Source of the DNA: Pseudohongiella sp.
GTDB lineage: Bacteria > Pseudomonadota > Gammaproteobacteria > Pseudomonadales > Pseudohongiellaceae
Direction: 5' to 3'
DNA length: 21,552 bases
NCBI GenBank assembly: GCA_030652635.1
Contig: JAUSPW010000622.1
Coordinates: forward strand, 1 to 21,552
Positions 1 through 8,101 of this stretch are shown one piece after another (position 1 is the stretch's first letter; every line of letters starts with the position of its first letter). Position numbers and translations under genes: made by a program. The notes below the pieces were generated by a model. It made no database searches. It saw only the letters and a program-made list of their open reading frames with translations, and was not told the DNA's origin.

Positions 1-2
1 TA

Positions 3-731
3 GTTGGTATCGAACTGGGGAGAACGATCGAATATGCCTTACCCTCAGAGTTGGCTTTGCTTAGTGATACTGATACAGCAATATTGTTCGACTTGAAGTT
101 TGTAGAAGGGCGGCTTCTGTGTTTTGAGATGAGCGGTGAACGTCTTGTAGAAAGGACTGGTGACCGTGAAGTGGATCGTGAGATGGAGGAGGAACAGCAA
201 GGCCCGATGGTGATATGTATAGACACCAGCGGGTCAATGTCAGGAATGCCCGAAACAATTGCCAAGGCTGTTGCGCTATTTATGGCAAGTAAGGCACGCG
301 AAAAGCAGCGCCCTTGCTACCTCATCAATTTCTCAACTGGAATAGAGACGCTTGATTTGGGGGAGTCGTTTGGCATGAAGTCACTTATAACTTTCCTGAA
401 GAAGTCTTTCCACGGTGGTACAGACGTGGCGCCCGCCCTGCGGCACGCCTTAGGAACAATGAAGAGGGAAGGCTATAACAAGGCCGATCTACTGATCGTG
501 TCTGATTTCATAATGGGAGCTCTACCGATTGATATTCAAAAAAGCGTAAGGATTCAGCGCGAGGCGGGCAATCAGTTTTACTCTCTCGTTATCGGCAGAG
601 GCTTTTTGGTCCCATCGATGCACACACATTTTGATCGGGAGTGGGTTTTTAATCCGTCTTCCAGTTCCATTACAGAACTGCTCAGCTGTCAGCAGGAGAT
701 TGGTAGTCGATTTAAGGGATGTATGCAATGA
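3..731 (+). CDS. VWA-domain protein, MoxR-partner (ViaA/CoxE-like) type, 5'-partial
   Basis: The reading frame is open to the left edge, so only the last 242 residues are visible; the TTG at 51 is internal, not a start. A leader that includes LPSELALLSD comes before a von Willebrand A domain. Its MIDAS motif DTSGS is at visible residues 74-78, the MIDAS threonine is in HGGTD (Thr140) and the third metal-site aspartate is in IVSDF (Asp168). This layout, with a C-terminal VWA after a helical leader, is typical of proteins paired with MoxR/RavA-type AAA+ ATPases, where the VWA protein links ATPase remodelling to a target. The ATPase gene would be expected upstream, outside the window. The stop codon overlaps the next gene's start (ATGA at 728-731), so the two are translationally coupled. 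The VWA call is firm; the MoxR partnership is inferred from family knowledge. Confidence 0.85.
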   Translation, partial: VGIELGRTIEYALPSELALLSDTDTAILFDLKFVEGRLLCFEMSGERLVERTGDREVDREMEEEQQGPMVICIDTSGSMSGMPETIAKAVALFMASKAREKQRPCYLINFSTGIETLDLGESFGMKSLITFLKKSFHGGTDVAPALRHALGTMKREGYNKADLLIVSDFIMGALPIDIQKSVRIQREAGNQFYSLVIGRGFLVPSMHTHFDREWVFNPSSSSITELLSCQQEIGSRFKGCMQ

Positions 732-2566
732 CAGTAAGTGCCGGTGTTATTAAGTGGTTTGGTGGGTTTAATCGGGCAAAAGCCGTTGAGAATAAATTTG
801 GCTTTGTTGAAGCGTTGACCGGAAACGATGTTTACCTGCATCAGGACGAATGGATTGATCAGCTTATCCCGGTGAAAGGGCTGGTCGTTTATTTTGAATT
901 GGAAGAGAAGAAAGGGAAGTGGTCTGCAACCAGGGCCAAGGCTGTGTCTGAATTTCCTGATTTTTCTGAATTATCTCTCGAACTTCTCCATGTTTTGAGC
1001 GAAGAATGCGATACCAGTTTGTCACCAGCGGTAGCAACCAAGGTCAGGGGAGTTATCTCTGCAAAATTGAGCAAAGGATTGTCTGGCTTTAATGTTTCTG
1101 AGCTGGTTCAGTGTATAGCGCTATTTGGGCTGGCCAATCTGTCACGACTCTTGTCCAGCGAATGGGAGTGGGACCAGAACGTTGATTTCTTGACAGAGAA
1201 AGGCGTGATAGTTCCTTTGAAGGACATCGCTTGGAATTGCTTGCCACGCAATTACTTTGATACGCATGCCGGCGAGGTCGCTAGCCACTTGCGATCATTG
1301 GACAACTCGGACTCTGGGTCGTTGGTGAAATCCATGCTTGACAGATTTCCGAGTCATCTTGCCATGTTCTGCTTGCTCGAAGGGCTGATTGATGACCCAG
1401 CCGATATATCTCAACTAGCCAGCAGTCTCGACTCTTATGTGAAGCAGATTTATTCTGGTGACGTGCAGTTACCTGGCTACTTAAAGGAATACATAGCTAC
1501 CGAGATGAAATCCAGAGGCGGGATTATGGCCGACCCGTCGATTGGACATATTTTCAGCTTTTACCAGTTTAAAAAGTATCTCCATGAAGAAGATCTGAAG
1601 TTTGTAAGCCTATATGAAAAATCTGAGTATCTGCAGTCAAGAATAGATATATTTATTTTGAAAGAAATATTTAGTCTTCTTCTAGCCAATAATTCGCTGG
1701 ATAGCGTTTACAGTCTATTTATGGGCCGACTTTGGGAGTTGTTCGCAACAAAAAAAATCAATCTTTCAAATGAGATTGATAAAATCCTGACTTTGTTTCC
1801 CTCATGTTACTCATTGCCAAACGATCTTTCCTGCGAGGCCATTTACTGGGAGAAACAAGAGATATTTCTTTGTCGTGGAAAGCTGTGTTCTTCTCCGAAA
1901 GTAACTGGAGGAAAAGGCTCTAATTATCTCGAATTCTCAATATATGACTGGTTTTTTCATTACGGCATTCACTATGCGGCCGAAAAGAAGCCAGACAGAA
2001 GGGACTTTCCCATTAAGCTTGCGGGTTATTTAAATCGGCTTAGAGAAATATTCGATGTGCTTCATTGTCGACAGTGCAAGTCGTTAATGCTGCCTGACTT
2101 ACGTTACGGGCGGGTTGAGTATACTGAATTCACGAATGGAGAATTCGTAAAAAAAGATATGGCTCCAGCTTATCGTTTGACTGTCTTCAAATGTCGTAAC
2201 GATCATTGCAAAGATCACCAAGTAGGATATTACATAAATCATTGTTTGGGATTCGGTTGTTACGAATTGATCGACTCCAGGGATTGCAAACGAAAGTGCG
2301 ACAACGGTCTATTGATTTGCAAAGGATGTGGCAGTTGTTGTGAGATACATGCGAAAAGTAATCCAGCCGGTATGTGTCCTGACTGTGGTGCTCGGCTAAA
2401 TTTATTTGAATCTAATCATTATGATCCTCAAAATGGCGAATTTCCACGATACGTCAGGTGCAGTGACAAAGGCTGCGGATTCAGATTTAAATCATTGTCT
2501 AAACGTTTTTATCTGGATAGCTGCCAGCCAGTGCTTAGGGAAGACTTAAGCACAGTGTCGGCTTAA
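728..2566 (+). CDS. Cold-shock-like (OB-fold) protein with C-terminal zinc-ribbon region, 612 aa
   Basis: I chose the ATG at 728 because it overlaps the VWA stop and has an AAGGGA-type ribosome binding site about 8 nt upstream; an in-frame ATG at 719 is possible. Residues 1-75 resemble a cold-shock domain, with an RNP1-like KFGFVE (23-28) and an RNP2-like DVYLHQ (34-39), which suggests single-stranded RNA or DNA binding. Residues 80-440 are probably helical with no family I recognise. The C-terminus is cysteine-rich: C447/C450/C489/C494, C506/C511/C520/C524, C531/C534/C537/C538, C550/C553 and C578/C583. This fits several zinc ribbons. Coupling to the VWA gene suggests a three-part MoxR-VWA-substrate module in which this protein recognises nucleic acid. 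The gene looks AT-richer than pglZ and brxL downstream, which fits separate acquisition. The exact family is unknown to me. Confidence 0.8.
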   Translation: MTVSAGVIKWFGGFNRAKAVENKFGFVEALTGNDVYLHQDEWIDQLIPVKGLVVYFELEEKKGKWSATRAKAVSEFPDFSELSLELLHVLSEECDTSLSPAVATKVRGVISAKLSKGLSGFNVSELVQCIALFGLANLSRLLSSEWEWDQNVDFLTEKGVIVPLKDIAWNCLPRNYFDTHAGEVASHLRSLDNSDSGSLVKSMLDRFPSHLAMFCLLEGLIDDPADISQLASSLDSYVKQIYSGDVQLPGYLKEYIATEMKSRGGIMADPSIGHIFSFYQFKKYLHEEDLKFVSLYEKSEYLQSRIDIFILKEIFSLLLANNSLDSVYSLFMGRLWELFATKKINLSNEIDKILTLFPSCYSLPNDLSCEAIYWEKQEIFLCRGKLCSSPKVTGGKGSNYLEFSIYDWFFHYGIHYAAEKKPDRRDFPIKLAGYLNRLREIFDVLHCRQCKSLMLPDLRYGRVEYTEFTNGEFVKKDMAPAYRLTVFKCRNDHCKDHQVGYYINHCLGFGCYELIDSRDCKRKCDNGLLICKGCGSCCEIHAKSNPAGMCPDCGARLNLFESNHYDPQNGEFPRYVRCSDKGCGFRFKSLSKRFYLDSCQPVLREDLSTVSA

Positions 2567-2622
2567 GAGATTGAAAATGACCATTGGCTACCCGCAATTC
2601 AGGTATACGCAGGAAAAAATAG

Positions 2623-5244
2623 ATGGACACTAAACAACTGGAACAAGGCCTTCATCAGGCGTTTTTCACCGAGAACCACCGGCTGGTGTTCTGGTATGAC
2701 GCCGAGCAAAGCTTTGTGGATGAACTGGATCAGCTGACCTTGCCCGATGTCACTGTGCTGAACATGCGGCAGCAATCCAGTCTCGCGCTCAAGATCAGAC
2801 TGGAACTGGAGGACACGCAAAACAAGTTTCTGCTCTATTTCCCTTCTGCAGAACCAGAAATCGCTGACGATTGGTTGCTGGATATCAAGCTGTACTCTCG
2901 CACGTTTTATGCCGATCGCGTGTCGATTATCTTTAACGAACTGGGACTACAGCAGCAAAGTCTGCGTGAGCATCTGAATCTGCGGCAACGTTTTTTGGGT
3001 AGCAAGCAACGTCTGGCAGCACTCAAGAAAGTGCTGGCCCCGACCGCCGATGGTCATGAACTGGATCTATGTATGATTGCCGTGGTGACGGGTGCGACCA
3101 GTAGCGATGTGCCCGGTTTGCTATTTGCGCTGGCAGAAGAATCCGTTACTCATGATCTGGGGCTTGAAGCCAACCCACCCTCCTTGGATAAATTGACTGA
3201 GTATGGGTTGTTGCCTGCTCTACTGACGGCGCTGCGGGATGAGGTCGGTTACCCGTTGTCTGCTGGGGAACTTAGCGGCGAAGCGCCTTTTCGCTTTGGG
3301 CAATTGCTGATTCGCCTGCTCGCTACCGGGTTTTGCGAAAGTGTGGGCGAGGTGCCAACATGGGCGACTACCATTGCTATCCCTTCAGCAGGTGCACGTG
3401 CGACTTCCCGAACGCTGATGTCACGTTGGCGTGATAGCTCTCGCCACTACGCGGCCTACGACGTGGTGTCGCATTGGGTGTCCGATGCTTTGCGTATTGA
3501 GCAGAAGCTGGCAGCATTTCCGCTGCAGACCTTGGCGAACGTTGCGACCTTCGAGGCTGTCGAGAAACAGATTGTGGTAGAGCTTTGTCAGGCGATACCG
3601 CAGGCCGGCAGTTCAGATCTTGCCATGCTGGAAAAGGTCATCAACAGCCGCCTGGACGGGTACTGGGCATCCCGACACAAAGATGATGCTATTCGAAAGC
3701 GTTACAGACTTGTTTACCGAGCCTTGTCGGCAGCCATTACTTTGTTTGGTCTGCGCCAACAACATGCTCAGGGATTCCACTACACCAGCTGTGAGGCGCT
3801 CTATCACGCCTATGAGACAGAGCTTTACCGTTTTGATGCCGCGTACCGGCACTACATGACAGCGGCGCGCAAGGCGCATATTAATATTCTGCGAGAGTTG
3901 GATGAGGCAGTAGAGACGTGTTACTCGCAGTGGTTCATTACGCAGTTAGCAAGAAACTGGAGTGAACGGCTTGAGGCTGAATCCCTGTTATCGCATTGGG
4001 CCATTCAGAAGATTCCGAATCAGCAACATTTTTATCCGCATTGGGTGCAGCCGCGTTTTGATGAGGCGCGTAACCGCCGCATCGTAGTCATCATTAGCGA
4101 TGCCTTTCGTTATGAGGCAGCGGTGGAGCTGCGTGAGCGTATCGACGCCAAACGTTACAGTAAAGCTACCTTAGGCAGTCAGCTGGGCGTGTTGCCAAGT
4201 TACACCACACTCGGTATGGCTTCATTGTTACCTCATCAGGATAAGGGATTCCGTGATGGGGGTGGAGATGATGTGTTTGTCGACGGGTGTTCTACCAAGG
4301 GCCTTCTGGCTCGCAGCAAAGTGCTGGCAGCGCACGACGGCATCGCAGTTGCTGCCGAGCAGCTGAAACGCTGGTCGCGGGATGCCGGACGTGAGGCGTT
4401 ACGTGACCAACAGCTTGTTTACGTCTATCACAACGTAGTAGATGCTCGCGGCGATACTGCGGCCACCGAGACCGAAACCTTTGATGCAGTCGAGCAGGCG
4501 ATTGAAGAGCTGGATGAACTGGCCCGCAAGATTTTGATGCACTTCAACACCAGTACCGTAATCATTACAGCTGACCATGGTTTCCTATTTCAGCAAAGCA
4601 AGCCAGAAGCTGCTGACAAGACTAATCTGTCTGACATTCCTGCATCAGTTATCAAGAGCAAAAAGCGTTATGTTATTGGGCCTTCTTTGCCTGCCAACAA
4701 AGACGTTTGGCATGGCAACACAAAACAGACAGCCGGTACCAGCAGTGACACCGAGTTCTGGATACCAAAAGGTGCCCACCGTTTCCACTTTGTGGGTGGC
4801 GCGCGATTCGTTCACGGTGGCGCCATGCCGCAGGAAATAGTGGTGCCTGTATTGGTGGTCAATCAGCTGCGCGGAGAAAAAGCGGAACAGCGCTCACGCC
4901 GCAAGGTTGAAGTGATCTCCGCCCGCTCCAGCCTGAAGATGGTGAACAACATCCAGCGCTTTGATCTGTTGCAAACTGAAGCCGTCAGTGATCGGGTGTT
5001 ACCGATTACTTTATCAATTGGTATCTACGACGGCGATCAGCTTATCTCCAGTGAGGAAACTGTGACATTCGACTGCCGCACAGACTCCATGACCGAGCGC
5101 ACCAAACAAGTTCGTCTATCCTTGCTGGGTTCTGATTTTGATCGCAAACGGGATTATCACCTGGTGCTCAAAGACAAAGATCTACAGACAGAAACCGAGC
5201 GTTACAAGATCATTATTGATTTGGCCATTACTAACGACTTCTGA
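2623..5244 (+). CDS. pglZ: BREX phosphatase-like protein PglZ
   Basis: An 873-aa protein with the PglZ fold of the alkaline phosphatase superfamily. The metal-site aspartate is in VIISDAFRYE (Asp493) and a second conserved metal site is in IITADHGF (Asp651, His652). The N-terminal 450 residues are the helical/Rossmann-like region usual in type I BREX PglZ, and a beta-rich tail follows residue 740. The start has an AGGA ribosome binding site about 9 nt upstream. PglZ is a core component of BREX; in type I it works with PglX (methyltransferase), BrxC and BrxB for host methylation and phage exclusion, though its hydrolytic substrate is not settled. It is followed 14 nt later by brxL, the canonical type I order. 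The gap to the upstream zinc protein is 56 bp with no clear terminator. Length and motifs are intact. Confidence 0.95.
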   Translation: MDTKQLEQGLHQAFFTENHRLVFWYDAEQSFVDELDQLTLPDVTVLNMRQQSSLALKIRLELEDTQNKFLLYFPSAEPEIADDWLLDIKLYSRTFYADRVSIIFNELGLQQQSLREHLNLRQRFLGSKQRLAALKKVLAPTADGHELDLCMIAVVTGATSSDVPGLLFALAEESVTHDLGLEANPPSLDKLTEYGLLPALLTALRDEVGYPLSAGELSGEAPFRFGQLLIRLLATGFCESVGEVPTWATTIAIPSAGARATSRTLMSRWRDSSRHYAAYDVVSHWVSDALRIEQKLAAFPLQTLANVATFEAVEKQIVVELCQAIPQAGSSDLAMLEKVINSRLDGYWASRHKDDAIRKRYRLVYRALSAAITLFGLRQQHAQGFHYTSCEALYHAYETELYRFDAAYRHYMTAARKAHINILRELDEAVETCYSQWFITQLARNWSERLEAESLLSHWAIQKIPNQQHFYPHWVQPRFDEARNRRIVVIISDAFRYEAAVELRERIDAKRYSKATLGSQLGVLPSYTTLGMASLLPHQDKGFRDGGGDDVFVDGCSTKGLLARSKVLAAHDGIAVAAEQLKRWSRDAGREALRDQQLVYVYHNVVDARGDTAATETETFDAVEQAIEELDELARKILMHFNTSTVIITADHGFLFQQSKPEAADKTNLSDIPASVIKSKKRYVIGPSLPANKDVWHGNTKQTAGTSSDTEFWIPKGAHRFHFVGGARFVHGGAMPQEIVVPVLVVNQLRGEKAEQRSRRKVEVISARSSLKMVNNIQRFDLLQTEAVSDRVLPITLSIGIYDGDQLISSEETVTFDCRTDSMTERTKQVRLSLLGSDFDRKRDYHLVLKDKDLQTETERYKIIIDLAITNDF

Positions 5245-5258
5245 GAACGAGAAACACC

Positions 5259-7298
5259 ATGGAAAACCTGCCCACCAAAGATCTGGATCAGTTGCTCAAC
5301 GAGCACTTTGCCGGTCGTGTTGTGCGAAAAGATTTGACCAAACTGATCAAGGAAGGCGCCAACGTGCCCGTGTACGTGCTGGAGTATCTGCTCGGCATGT
5401 ACTGCGCATCAGACGATCCGGAAGTGATTGAAGAGGGCATGCGTAACGTCAAAACTATTTTGGCGGAAAATTATGTGCGTCCAGACGAGGCGGAGAAGAT
5501 CAAATCACTGGCCCGTGAGCGCGGCACCTACCGTGTGATTGATCGGGTGACGGTGCGCTTGAATGAAAAGAAAGACCGCTACGAAGCCTCCTTCAGTAAC
5601 CTCGGCATCAACAATGCTGAAATTTCCCCTGGCATCGTCAAGGAAAACGAAAAGCTGTTAGTCGGTGGTATTTGGGTGATCGCCACGCTGAGTTACTTCC
5701 ACGACGAGGGCCAGCCCGGCTCACCGTTCAGTGTCACGCTGCTGAAACCCATTCAGATGCCCAATATGAACATGGGTGAATTGTTTGAGGGACGCCGCCA
5801 TCTGAGCGCGGACCAGTGGCGAGAAACGCTGATCCGCTCCATCGGTATGGAACCGTCCACGTTGAATGTAGATGTGCAATGGCATTTACTGGCCCGCATG
5901 ATCCCGTTTGTGGAGAACAACTACAACGTATGTGAACTGGGGCCACGTGGCACTGGTAAGAGCCATATCTACAAAGAGTGTTCACCTAACAGCATTCTGG
6001 TGTCCGGTGGTCAGACCACCGTGGCCAATCTGTTTTACAACATGAGCACGCGCCGTATTGGTCTGGTTGGACTTTGGGATGTGGTGGCCTTTGATGAAGT
6101 GGCCGGTATCCGTTTTCAGGACAAAGATGGCGTACAGATCATGAAAGACTTTATGGCCTCCGGCTCGTTCGCTCGCGGCCGTGAGCAGATGGAAGCTTCT
6201 GCCTCCATGGTGTTTGTGGGCAATATCAATACCAGCGTGGAAAATTTGGTTAAAACCAGCCACCTGCTGGCTCCGTTTCCGGATGCCATGATTGATTCAG
6301 CATTTTTCGATCGTTTCCACGCCTATATCCCGGGCTGGGAAATTCCTAAAATGCGCCCAGAGTTTTTCACTGACCGTTATGGCCTGATCGTGGATTATCT
6401 GGCTGAGTTTTTCCGTGAAATGCGCAAACGCGGATTTGCTGACGCCATCGACAAACACTTCAAGCTGGGCAATAACCTGAATCAGCGCGACGTGATTGCC
6501 GTGCGCAAGACTGTGTCGGGGCTGCTTAAGCTGCTGCATCCCCATGGCGAGTTCAGTAAAGACGATGTGCGTGAGTGTCTCGAATACGCTTTGCAAGTCA
6601 GGCGTCGAGTCAAGGAACAGTTGAAAAAAATTGGTGGCATGGAGTTCTATGATGTTCACTTCAGCTACATAGACCGCGACACGCTGGAGGAGCAGTTTGT
6701 ATCCGTAAAAGAGCAGGGCGGCGGCAAGCTGATTCCGGAAGGCCCAGGCAAACCCGGCTTTGTGCATACCATCGGCCTGGGTGCCAAAGGTATGCCGGGC
6801 TTGTACCGGATCGAATTGCAGGTCACCAAAGGCACAGGCAAGCTTGCAACTTCAGGCCTGTGGAACATCAATGCCGCCAAGGAGCAGGTGAAAATTGCTT
6901 TTGATTATTTTAAAGCCAATGCCAATCGCATTAGTGGCAGTGCCAAAGTGATGGATCATGACTTCCACTTACATGTTGTAGATCTGCAAAGCTCAGGTCC
7001 TTTGATACCACTGGCAATGTCCAGTCTGGTGGCTTTCTCCTCAGGGCTGCTGGGCAAGCCCGTGCAGAGCCAGTTGGTAGTGCTGGGTGAGATGAGCCTG
7101 GGTGGCAACGTGACACCGGTTGAAAGCCTGGCGGAGTGTATGCAAGTTGCATTTGATGCTGGCGCAAAGCGTATTGCGGTCCCCATGGCCAGTGCCAAAG
7201 ATCTGCCGACGGTGCCAGCTGAGCTTTTTACCAAGTTCCAGACCAGTTTTTATGGTGACCCCGTAGAGGCGGTGTTTAAGGCATTGGGAGTGGATTGA
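5259..7298 (+). CDS. brxL: BREX AAA+/Lon-like protein BrxL
   Basis: A 679-aa protein with an N-terminal region (1-200), an AAA+ core with Walker A GPRGTGKS (228-235) and Walker B VVAFDE (275-280), a sensor-like stretch FVGNIN (319-324), and a C-terminal Lon-protease-like domain (about 500-679). BrxL is a DNA-binding ring ATPase needed for phage defence, but not for host methylation, in type I BREX. In the Lon-like domain the places of the catalytic serine and lysine appear to hold Leu582 (GPLIPLAM, against GPSAGIAM in Lon) and Ala625 (ESLAECM, against GGLKEKL). The domain is therefore probably not a protease of the Ser-Lys type. The gene follows pglZ by 14 nt with only a weak GA-rich ribosome binding site, so coupling is likely. 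BREX type I assignment rests on the pglZ-brxL pair. Confidence 0.95.
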   Translation: MENLPTKDLDQLLNEHFAGRVVRKDLTKLIKEGANVPVYVLEYLLGMYCASDDPEVIEEGMRNVKTILAENYVRPDEAEKIKSLARERGTYRVIDRVTVRLNEKKDRYEASFSNLGINNAEISPGIVKENEKLLVGGIWVIATLSYFHDEGQPGSPFSVTLLKPIQMPNMNMGELFEGRRHLSADQWRETLIRSIGMEPSTLNVDVQWHLLARMIPFVENNYNVCELGPRGTGKSHIYKECSPNSILVSGGQTTVANLFYNMSTRRIGLVGLWDVVAFDEVAGIRFQDKDGVQIMKDFMASGSFARGREQMEASASMVFVGNINTSVENLVKTSHLLAPFPDAMIDSAFFDRFHAYIPGWEIPKMRPEFFTDRYGLIVDYLAEFFREMRKRGFADAIDKHFKLGNNLNQRDVIAVRKTVSGLLKLLHPHGEFSKDDVRECLEYALQVRRRVKEQLKKIGGMEFYDVHFSYIDRDTLEEQFVSVKEQGGGKLIPEGPGKPGFVHTIGLGAKGMPGLYRIELQVTKGTGKLATSGLWNINAAKEQVKIAFDYFKANANRISGSAKVMDHDFHLHVVDLQSSGPLIPLAMSSLVAFSSGLLGKPVQSQLVVLGEMSLGGNVTPVESLAECMQVAFDAGAKRIAVPMASAKDLPTVPAELFTKFQTSFYGDPVEAVFKALGVD

Positions 7299-7321
7299 TA
7301 GGGCAATATTCGGAGAAAACA

Positions 7322-8077
7322 ATGAAGGAAATCAAACAAACTCTGTCGACTTTTGAACTCAACGAATCGGATTTGCGAGAGCATCTGATTAACGGTGGTG
7401 GTACTCCTGACATCGTTTTGGCTGGACTTCTGCGTGTCTTTGATGATTACGAAGATATTGAAATGTGTCACTGGCTTTACGATTTTGCGGAAGAGGCGAT
7501 TGACCGTGTCTTTTCTCTTGTTGCAGAGGCTTCAAATGAAGATCCGGTGAGCGTTAAAAAATTATTGTATCGAGCGGCTGCGTATCGGGCCCAAGCAATG
7601 CAGCAAGAACTTTTCGATGACTTTGAAGGTGAAAATCCTTTTGAGTGCGATTGTCCTGATGCGGAGGTCACACAAGAATCTCCGTGGAGATGGCCGGTTA
7701 TAAGTGACCAAGCAGGCTCAAAGCCAATGGAAGGAGATTTTGCGCCGTTCTCTGCACTAAAGATGTTTGGTTACACAGTTGGAAAGACACAGGGATGGGA
7801 CAAGAAAAGGCGTGAGGCATTTCTGACAGATTTTATGGAGCAAAAGTTGCCAAAAGAGGTGGCGACAACTTTTGGCAACGAGTACGGCGAACCAATGTCA
7901 ACCACGCGATTGCGTAAAGTAGCGAATGTCATCGCTAATAATTGCGGATTGAGAATCAAGAGCGACAAAGTCAAATATGCTCATGCAATTGCTGATTGGA
8001 AGTCCGATCTACAATTTCTAAAAGTAAATTATTATGAAAAAAAAGGTTTGAAGTTTATGCCTTGGCCTGTGCCGTGA
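7322..8077 (+). CDS. Hypothetical protein in the BREX operon, 251 aa
   Basis: I chose the ATG at 7322 because of the CGGAGAA ribosome binding site 5-6 nt upstream; a TTG at 7295 would overlap brxL but has no such site. I do not recognise the family. What can be seen is a helical, acidic N-terminal half (about 1-110, with a DDFEGENPFECDCPD acidic patch), a linker, and a basic C-terminal half. The C-terminal half includes KTQGWDKKRREAF and ends with a tryptophan/leucine motif AIADWKSDLQFLKVNYY. There is no signal peptide, membrane segment or obvious catalytic motif. It sits 23 nt behind brxL and 24 nt ahead of the ankyrin gene, so it is probably co-transcribed with both. It could be a BREX accessory or part of the following envelope module; the sequence does not decide. 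Confidence 0.75.
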   Translation: MKEIKQTLSTFELNESDLREHLINGGGTPDIVLAGLLRVFDDYEDIEMCHWLYDFAEEAIDRVFSLVAEASNEDPVSVKKLLYRAAAYRAQAMQQELFDDFEGENPFECDCPDAEVTQESPWRWPVISDQAGSKPMEGDFAPFSALKMFGYTVGKTQGWDKKRREAFLTDFMEQKLPKEVATTFGNEYGEPMSTTRLRKVANVIANNCGLRIKSDKVKYAHAIADWKSDLQFLKVNYYEKKGLKFMPWPVP

Positions 8078-8101
8078 TAAAAGCCAACGAGAATACTATT
8101 T

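Noticed and set aside
6297..6767. Minus-strand open frame of 156 codons opposite brxL
   Set aside because: brxL is intact and well recognised here; the opposite frame has no ribosome binding site or recognisable motif.
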